The notes under the pieces were generated by a model. It saw only the letters and a program-made list of their open reading frames with translations, was not told the origin of the DNA and ran no database searches. Made by a program: the position numbers and the translations under genes. Of a DNA stretch of 10,568 bases, positions 1 to 4,391 are shown in pieces. Each line of letters begins with the position of its first letter. The stretch's first letter is position 1. The stretch is from the NCBI GenBank assembly GCA_020851615.1, contig JADZCL010000194.1, positions 1 through 10,568 on the forward strand, read 5' to 3'. This DNA comes from Rubrivivax sp. GTDB taxonomy: Bacteria > Pseudomonadota > Gammaproteobacteria > Burkholderiales > Burkholderiaceae_C.

Positions 1-372
1 GCCACCGTGCGCGCGCTCGTCGGCGACAACGTCATCCGCAGCGACCGCTGCTGCGGCGAGAGCGGGACCCTGGGCGTCGGGCGGCCGGACATCGCCACCC
101 AGGTGCGCTTTCGCAAGGAAGAGGAGATCCGCCGCGGCGAGGCCGCCCTGCGCGCCACCGGCGCGGTGGCCCCAGGGCAGAACCTGAAGATCCTGACCTC
201 GTGCCCGAGCTGCCTGCAGGGCCTGCACCGCTACCGCGACGACCTCGCCAGCGGCCTGCTCGAAGCGGACTACATCGTCATCGAGATGGCGCGCCACCTG
301 CTCGGGCCGACCTGGCTCGAGGACTTCGTCGCCCGCGCCAATGCCGGGGGCGTGGAGCGGGTGCTGGTCTGA
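1..372 (+). CDS. C-terminal end of CCG-domain (heterodisulfide reductase-like) FAD-linked oxidoreductase, 5' partial
   Basis: The reading frame is open from the first base and ends at a TGA at 370-372, so only the last 123 residues are present. Two cysteine clusters are visible: a Cys-Cys-Gly motif in DRCCGESGTLG and a CPSC motif in LTSCPSCLQGL. This pairing is the hallmark of the CCG domain found in heterodisulfide reductase subunit B and GlcF-type proteins, where the cysteines bind an iron-sulfur cluster. In Burkholderiales the gene upstream of DUF971-ubiE is often a very large FAD/FMN dehydrogenase with such a C-terminal CCG domain, so that is the likeliest identity (inference from context). 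The substrate cannot be read from this fragment; a lactate- or glycolate-oxidase-like subunit is the alternative. The protein is probably cytoplasmic or membrane-peripheral. Confidence 0.75.
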   Translation, partial: ATVRALVGDNVIRSDRCCGESGTLGVGRPDIATQVRFRKEEEIRRGEAALRATGAVAPGQNLKILTSCPSCLQGLHRYRDDLASGLLEADYIVIEMARHLLGPTWLEDFVARANAGGVERVLV

Positions 373-390
373 AGGCCTGAACTCCTGCAC

Positions 391-405
391 GCGCCGCCGC
401 GGCGC
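391..405. other. Small GC-rich palindrome downstream of the oxidoreductase
   Basis: The 15 bases form two perfect 7-base inverted arms around one central base, lying 19 bases after the oxidoreductase stop codon. As a hairpin it could fold with a 5-bp stem and a 5-base loop. No T-tract follows, so at most it is a weak or factor-assisted transcription end. In DNA this GC-rich, such palindromes also arise by chance. Confidence 0.25.
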
Positions 406-464
406 TGGGCGCAAAGCCCCTGTGCCGCGAGGGTGCGCCGCGCGCGCGGTCGCGCGCCGCTGGC

Positions 465-470
465 TAGACT
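465..470 (+). promoter_or_regulatory. Putative -10 box (TAGACT) upstream of DUF971-ubiE
   Basis: TAGACT lies 49 bases before the ATG of the DUF971 gene and resembles the sigma-70 -10 consensus TATAAT in 4 of 6 positions. It sits in the 147-base gap after the oxidoreductase, where a promoter for the DUF971-ubiE unit would be expected. No convincing -35 hexamer is seen at the usual distance; that region is a run of alternating G and C. The same nine bases (TAGACTGCC) recur at 2163-2171 upstream of the next gene block, which supports a functional element. Transcription would start near 477, leaving a leader of about 43 bases. Confidence 0.4.
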
Positions 471-519
471 GCCGCATCCTTTGTCCCGTGTCCGCGCACC
501 GGTGTGCGGCCTCTCCGTC

Positions 520-963
520 ATGGCCTCCAGTCCCAACGCCCCCAAGCCCCTGTCGCTGACCCTGCACCAGGCCTCGCGCGTCCTCGAGATCGGCTTCGAC
601 GACGGGCGCAGCTTCCGCATCCCCTTCGAGTTGATGCGCGTGTACTCGCCCTCGGCCGAGGTGATGGGCCACGGCCCGGGGCAGGAGGTGCTGCAGACCG
701 GCAAGCGCGAGGTCGGCATCACCGAAGTCACTCCCGTCGGGCACTACGCGATGCAGCCGCGTTTCTCCGACGGTCACGAGAGCGGTCTCTTCACCTGGGA
801 GTACCTCTACCACCTCGGCGCCGACGAGGCCGAGTTGTGGGCCCGCTACGAAAAGCGCCTGGCCGAGGCCGGCCTCGAACGCGACACGCCCATGGGCCCG
901 CGGCTGGGCACCAAGGTCGTGCGCACCAAGGACGCGCCGGCCGGCGGCTGCGGCCACCACTGA
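520..963 (+). CDS. DUF971 (GBBH-like N-terminal) domain protein
   Basis: This small cytoplasmic protein of 147 residues is built mostly of one DUF971 domain (PF06155, also called gamma-butyrobetaine hydroxylase-like N-terminal). Visible family features are [27 protein letters not shown] at about residues 22-48 (described here by its conserved FDDG, FRIP and LRVxSPSAEV-type core) and the later [23 protein letters not shown] stretch, whose FxDGHxSGxxxWxYL pattern is typical. The domain is also found at the C-terminus of the iron-sulfur carrier HCF101, which hints at metal or Fe-S handling, but the exact role here is unknown. The tail ends Gly-Gly-Cys-Gly-His-His, a possible metal ligand set. 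ATG 520 was chosen because the open frame upstream (GTG at 433) is Arg-rich and unlike the family. ubiE follows after 17 bases, so the two are probably co-transcribed, as in many Burkholderiales. Confidence 0.85.
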   Translation: MASSPNAPKPLSLTLHQASRVLEIGFDDGRSFRIPFELMRVYSPSAEVMGHGPGQEVLQTGKREVGITEVTPVGHYAMQPRFSDGHESGLFTWEYLYHLGADEAELWARYEKRLAEAGLERDTPMGPRLGTKVVRTKDAPAGGCGHH

Positions 964-980
964 AGCGAGGCTCCCCAGCC

Positions 981-1712
981 ATGACGCAGACCCACTTCGG
1001 CTACGAGACCGTCGACGAACACGAAAAGGCCAGCCGCGTGCGTGGCGTCTTCGACTCGGTGGCGCAGCGCTACGACCTGATGAACGACCTGCTGTCGCTG
1101 GGCATGCACCGGCTGTGGAAGAACTACACGGTTGCAGTGGCCGATCTGCGTGCGGGCGACAAGGTGCTGGACATCGCCGGCGGCACCGGCGACCTGGCGC
1201 GCGCCTTCGCGCCCAAGGTCGGGCCGCAAGGCATGGTCGTGCTGACGGACATCAACGAGGCGATGCTGCGCGTGGGCCGCGACCGCCTGCTCGACGCCGG
1301 CCTCGTGCCGCCCACTCTGGCCTGTGACGCCGAGCACCTGCCATTCCCCGACGGCAGCTTCGATCTGGTGAGCGTGGCCTTCGGTCTGCGCAACATGACG
1401 CACAAGGAGCAGGCCCTGGCCGAGATGGCGCGCGTGCTGCGCCCAGGCGGTCGGCTGCTGGTGCTCGAGTTCTCGCGCATCGCTGCGCCGCTGCGCAAGC
1501 CCTACGACTGGTACTCCTTCCACGTGATGCCGCGCATCGGCAAGTGGGTGGCGCAGGACGAAGAGAGCTACCGCTACCTGGCTGAATCGATCCGCATGCA
1601 CCCCGACCAGGACACGCTCAAGTCGATGATGAAGACGGCCGGCTTCGGCCATGTCGACGTGCACAACCTCGCTGCCGGCGCAGTGGCCTTGCACGTGGGG
1701 CGGCGTTGCTGA
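981..1712 (+). CDS. ubiE: Bifunctional demethylmenaquinone / 2-polyprenyl-6-methoxy-benzoquinol C-methyltransferase
   Basis: UbiE adds a methyl group from S-adenosylmethionine to the ring of 2-polyprenyl-6-methoxy-1,4-benzoquinol in ubiquinone synthesis, and to demethylmenaquinone where menaquinone is made. The 243-residue length is normal (about 250 in E. coli). The N-terminus has the family block [20 protein letters not shown] (residues 24-43). The SAM-binding motif I is [10 protein letters not shown] (62-71), followed by the acidic D90 at the end of strand 2. The UbiE signature [20 protein letters not shown] lies at about 137-156, and LVLEFS follows at 160-165. The start at ATG 981 is supported by the purine-rich GCGAGG at 965-970 and by alignment of the N-terminal block with the family. 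It lies in a probable operon with DUF971 upstream and overlaps the next gene by 7 bases. Confidence 0.96.
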   Translation: MTQTHFGYETVDEHEKASRVRGVFDSVAQRYDLMNDLLSLGMHRLWKNYTVAVADLRAGDKVLDIAGGTGDLARAFAPKVGPQGMVVLTDINEAMLRVGRDRLLDAGLVPPTLACDAEHLPFPDGSFDLVSVAFGLRNMTHKEQALAEMARVLRPGGRLLVLEFSRIAAPLRKPYDWYSFHVMPRIGKWVAQDEESYRYLAESIRMHPDQDTLKSMMKTAGFGHVDVHNLAAGAVALHVGRRC

Positions 1713-2149
1713 ACCCCTTGCGCCAACGCCTGGCCGCCGCCGGTCTGCGCGGGCGCGCGCCGCCGCGGCTGCCGCTGCCGCCGCTCGACGAGGTCTGCGC
1801 CTTCCTGGACGTGGCGCGCAGCAGCTTCGTGGGCGTGCAACAGGCCTGGGATCGTGCCGACCTGGCCCTCCTGGCCATGCTGACGACCGAGCCCTTGTTC
1901 GACGAGCTGCGCCGGCAACTGGCCGAGCGCGGCGCCGAGCCCAACCACACCGAGGTGCTCGAGGTCGATGCGCGGCTGCTGGCCCTGGATGAACTGCACC
2001 AGGGCTGCATCGCCTGCGTCGAGTTCTGCGGGCGGGTGCGCGAACAACCGCAGGCGCAGCCGGTGCCGTTTCGCGAGCTGTGGATGTTCGCCCGGCTGCA
2101 ACAGGCCGACGCGCGCTGGCGCCTGGCGCGGGTCCAGGCTCTTTGCTGA
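1706..2149 (+). CDS. Short Tim44-like domain protein lacking the usual membrane N-terminus
   Basis: The 147-residue protein resembles the C-terminal Tim44-like domain (PF04280) of the gene that commonly follows ubiE in Burkholderiales. Recognisable parts are [20 protein letters not shown], then a [21 protein letters not shown] helix, RRQLAERG, the pattern [12 protein letters not shown] and the closing [11 protein letters not shown]. Relatives, as I remember them, are roughly twice as long, with an N-terminal signal or membrane segment and a Gly-rich stretch; here residues 1-25 are only a short Arg/Pro-rich lead. No ATG is available: TTG 1706 overlaps the ubiE stop and is preceded by GTGGGG (1695-1700), while TTG 1718 is an alternative. 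It is probably translationally coupled to ubiE. The function is unknown; the fold binds lipid or protein surfaces in mitochondrial Tim44. Confidence 0.7.
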   Translation: MLNPLRQRLAAAGLRGRAPPRLPLPPLDEVCAFLDVARSSFVGVQQAWDRADLALLAMLTTEPLFDELRRQLAERGAEPNHTEVLEVDARLLALDELHQGCIACVEFCGRVREQPQAQPVPFRELWMFARLQQADARWRLARVQALC

Positions 2150-2156
2150 TGCCGCC

Positions 2157-2175
2157 CGCGGGTAGACTGCCCGCG
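2157..2175 (+). promoter_or_regulatory. Putative -10 box (TAGACT, 2163-2168) framed by an inverted repeat
   Basis: TAGACT at 2163-2168 repeats the box seen at 465-470, and the two sites share nine bases. Here the box is flanked by a perfect 6-base inverted repeat, CGCGGG (2157-2162) and CCCGCG (2170-2175). The partly matching CTTTGC at 2141-2146 lies 16 bases upstream and could serve as a poor -35. Transcription would begin near 2175, at or just before the first ATG of the next gene, giving a leaderless message or favouring the internal GTG at 2207. The flanking repeat could be an operator or a chance GC palindrome. Confidence 0.4.
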
Positions 2176-2176
2176 C

Positions 2177-3097
2177 ATGCAAGCAAGCGATCAGGCTGCA
2201 CCATCAGTGCGCAGGTTCCGGCCATGGCTGGTGGTCCTGTTGGCCACGCTGCCTTGGCTCCACGGCTGCGACGAGAAGAAGAAGGAGCGTCCACAGAGTC
2301 AGATTGCCGCACGCGTGGACGGCCATGAGATCACCCTGACGCAGATCAGGCACGTGCTGGAACAGCAACAGCCGCCGCTGCGGGCCGAGCAGCTCGATGC
2401 CGCCAGTCGCCAGGTGCTGGCCCACCTGATCGACCAGCGGCTGCTGGTGGATGAGGCAAAGCGTCTGGAGCTCGAGCGTGAACCGCGTGTGCGCGAGCGG
2501 CTGGAGACTGCCCGACACGAAGTCCTGGCCCGTGCCGTGGTCGAGCGCATCGGTGAAGCGGCCAGTGCGCCCACGCCTGCAGAGATCGCTGACTACTATC
2601 GCAGCCACCCCGCGCTGTTCGAGCAACGCCGCGTCTACGTGATCCAGGAGCTGGTCATCGAGTCTTCGCCGCAGCAGCTCGAAACCCTGCGCCAGCAATT
2701 GCAGGCTGCGGCCTCGATCGACGACTTCGCCGCCCGGCTCCGGGCCGACGGCCACCGCCATGCGGTGACGCGTGTGGTCCGTGCGGCCGAGCAGCTGGCG
2801 CCCGCGGCGCTGCAGGCGTTCTCGCACCTGCCCGATGGGGGCTCGATCCTGACTCCCATCCAGAACGGCGCGCTGGTCAGCACGCTGATCGGTTCACGGG
2901 CCGAGGGCCTGACGCCGGAGCAGGCCAGCCCGCTCATCGTGAAACGGCTGCAGGGTGAGCGCCAGCGCGAGCGGGTCGAGCTGGAGTTGCAGGCCCTGCA
3001 CAAGCGGGCACGGATCGAATTCCGCGGTCGCTTTGCACAGGGCGCAGCCTCTGGTGCGAGCGCGACCGATGCGGGCGCGAGTATGCCGAAGATATGA
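2177..3097 (+). CDS. epsD: EpsD-family peptidyl-prolyl cis-trans isomerase-like lipoprotein
   Basis: The protein looks like the EpsD family (TIGR02925), SurA/PrsA-like folding factors encoded in exopolysaccharide loci. An N-terminal signal with hydrophobic core WLVVLLATLPWL ends in the lipobox LHGC (Cys31), so it should be a lipoprotein facing the periplasm. The family pattern follows: an ARVDGHEITLTQI segment, then LAHLIDQRLLVDEAKRLEL, then a helical chaperone-like stretch ending in PTPAEIADYYRSHPALF. The parvulin-like part (about 155-255) is divergent, and isomerase activity is uncertain. The C-terminus is a charged helix with a short Ala/Gly-rich tail. ATG 2177 gives 306 residues. GTG 2207 would give a more compact signal with Cys at position 21 and fits the promoter position better, so the start is unsettled. 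It leads a three-gene run of exported proteins. Confidence 0.8.
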   Translation: MQASDQAAPSVRRFRPWLVVLLATLPWLHGCDEKKKERPQSQIAARVDGHEITLTQIRHVLEQQQPPLRAEQLDAASRQVLAHLIDQRLLVDEAKRLELEREPRVRERLETARHEVLARAVVERIGEAASAPTPAEIADYYRSHPALFEQRRVYVIQELVIESSPQQLETLRQQLQAAASIDDFAARLRADGHRHAVTRVVRAAEQLAPAALQAFSHLPDGGSILTPIQNGALVSTLIGSRAEGLTPEQASPLIVKRLQGERQRERVELELQALHKRARIEFRGRFAQGAASGASATDAGASMPKI

Positions 3098-3150
3098 TTT
3101 CGGGCGCCCTGCCTCCTTGTCCTTCCACCACTCCTGCAGGCGCAGTGACT

Positions 3151-3155
3151 GGAGA
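3151..3155 (+). promoter_or_regulatory. Ribosome binding site GGAGA of the binding-protein gene
   Basis: GGAGA lies 4 bases before ATG 3160 and 7 bases before ATG 3163. It is one of the clearer Shine-Dalgarno matches on the + strand of this window. It argues against the longest frame, whose ATG at 3094 overlaps the epsD stop (ATGA) and would put about 65 residues ahead of the lipobox cysteine. Confidence 0.55.
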
Positions 3156-3159
3156 CACG

Positions 3160-4383
3160 ATGATGCGTTTGGCCCGCCCCGAGCAGTGCGCGACTTCCGA
3201 GCATGACCCGCAAGGCCGTCGCCGTGCGGCGGGCGTCGTGGCCCGTGTGGCGGCGGCTGTCGGGCTGTCCGCGCTGCTGGCCCTGGGCGCCTGTTCCAGC
3301 GAGCCCGACGTCATCAAGATCGGCGTCGGCCAGCCGCTCACCGGTCCGCTGGCCGCGCTCGGGCAGGACATGGTCAACGGCGTGCGCATGGCGGTCGATG
3401 AAATCAATGCCGTCGGCGGTGTGCGTCTGGGCACCCGGCGCGTCAAGATGGAGGTCGTGACCGTTGACGACAAATCGGACGCGAAGACGGGGATTGCCGG
3501 CGCGCAGTCGCTCGTTGCAGCCGGCGTCACGGTAGCGGTGGCACATCTGAACTCCGGTGTGAGCATCGCGGCGGCCAAGACCTACGCCGAGGCCGGTGTG
3601 CCGCAGCTTGCGATCTCGACCAACCCGGCCTACACGCAGCAAGGCCTGCCCACGACGCTGCGCCTGGTTGCCAACGACACGCTGCAGGCCAAGGCGCTGG
3701 GCTCCTACGCAGGCCAGCTGCCGGGGGCCGAGCGCTTTGCCGTCGTCGACGACGGCACGCCCTACGGCAAGGGACTGGCCGACGCCGCGGCCAAGGAACT
3801 CGCGGCGGCCAAGAAGGAGGTGTTGCTGCGCCAGACCACCGACGACAAGACGACCGACTTTGGCGCCCTGGTCGATGCGATGGGCAAGGGCAAGGTGGAC
3901 GTGCTGGTTGCCGCGCTGAACGACTTCCAGATCGAGGCCATCGTCCAGCTCGTGGGCAAGGCCGGGATGCAGCGCCTGCGGATCATCGGCGGCGATACGG
4001 TGAAGACCGACCGCATGGCCAAGGTCAGCCACCCGGCGGTGACGATCTATGCCACCTCACCCATCGTCGATGCACGCGAGTTCCAGGCTGGTACGACGCA
4101 TTTCCTGAGCAATTTCCGCAAGCGCTTCGGCAGCGACCCGGTCTACGGCGCACACTACGCCTATGACACGGTCTACCTGGTGGCTGATGCGATGACGCGC
4201 AACAAGAGCGCCGATCGGGCGCGGCTGCTGCAGCGCCTGAAGGATCCGCAGTTCGACGGCAACGCGCCGGTCACCGGCTTCATGCGCTTTGGCGCCGACG
4301 GCGAGCAGCGCTACTCGGCCGTGGCCGTCTACCTGCTGCGCGACGGAGTCTGGCAGCTCCAGTTGCGCAGCGATCGCTGGTAG
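3160..4383 (+). CDS. LivK-type branched-chain amino acid ABC transporter substrate-binding lipoprotein (orphan)
   Basis: This is a periplasmic binding protein of the Peripla_BP_6 / Leu-Ile-Val-binding type (407 residues). The mature part opens with IKIGVGQPLTGPLAALGQDM, continues with NGVRMAVDEINAVGGV and a VTVDDKSDAKTGIAGAQSLV segment, and has the hinge-region pattern AVVDDGTPYGKGLADAAAKEL. Near the end are GAHYAYDTVYLVADAM and VTGFMRFGADGE, both typical of the family. A hydrophobic stretch ends in lipobox LGAC (Cys45), so it is probably a lipoprotein. The segment before the hydrophobic core is long (about 27 residues) and contains RRR, so a Tat-like signal or a later start (GTG 3238, Cys at 19) is possible. 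ATG 3160 follows GGAGA. No permease or ATPase gene is nearby; the ligand cannot be deduced. It follows epsD by 62 bases and precedes the caspase gene by 8. Confidence 0.85.
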   Translation: MMRLARPEQCATSEHDPQGRRRAAGVVARVAAAVGLSALLALGACSSEPDVIKIGVGQPLTGPLAALGQDMVNGVRMAVDEINAVGGVRLGTRRVKMEVVTVDDKSDAKTGIAGAQSLVAAGVTVAVAHLNSGVSIAAAKTYAEAGVPQLAISTNPAYTQQGLPTTLRLVANDTLQAKALGSYAGQLPGAERFAVVDDGTPYGKGLADAAAKELAAAKKEVLLRQTTDDKTTDFGALVDAMGKGKVDVLVAALNDFQIEAIVQLVGKAGMQRLRIIGGDTVKTDRMAKVSHPAVTIYATSPIVDAREFQAGTTHFLSNFRKRFGSDPVYGAHYAYDTVYLVADAMTRNKSADRARLLQRLKDPQFDGNAPVTGFMRFGADGEQRYSAVAVYLLRDGVWQLQLRSDRW

Positions 4384-4391
4384 CCCTGCGC

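Noticed and set aside
442-457. Alternating GCGCGC hairpin just upstream of the first TAGACT box
   Set aside because: It is a simple G/C alternation likely by chance in this composition, with no T-tract and no second copy at the other promoter box.
433-519. N-terminal extension of the DUF971 protein from GTG 433
   Set aside because: The extra 29 residues are Arg/Ala/Pro-rich, unlike the family, and would run through the putative promoter box at 465-470.
846-2312. Long open frame of 488 codons on the - strand opposite ubiE and the Tim44-like gene
   Set aside because: It lies antisense to well-supported genes, has a low-complexity Arg/Ala/His-rich translation with no recognisable domain, and is expected when GC-rich codons suppress stops.
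3094-3159. N-terminal extension of the binding protein from ATG 3094, overlapping the epsD stop as ATGA
   Set aside because: It would place more than 60 residues ahead of the lipobox. GGAGA at 3151-3155 supports ATG 3160 or 3163 instead, although coupled initiation at 3094 cannot be excluded.
3203-3460. Possible frameshift: ATG 3203 in another frame begins with a normal-looking MTRKAVAVRR
   Set aside because: After about ten residues this frame loses any signal-peptide or domain character, while the main frame carries an intact hydrophobic core and lipobox.
2635-4032. 465-codon - strand open frame opposite epsD and the binding-protein gene
   Set aside because: It is antisense to two recognisable genes, its translation is compositionally biased, and no family pattern or ribosome binding site is seen.
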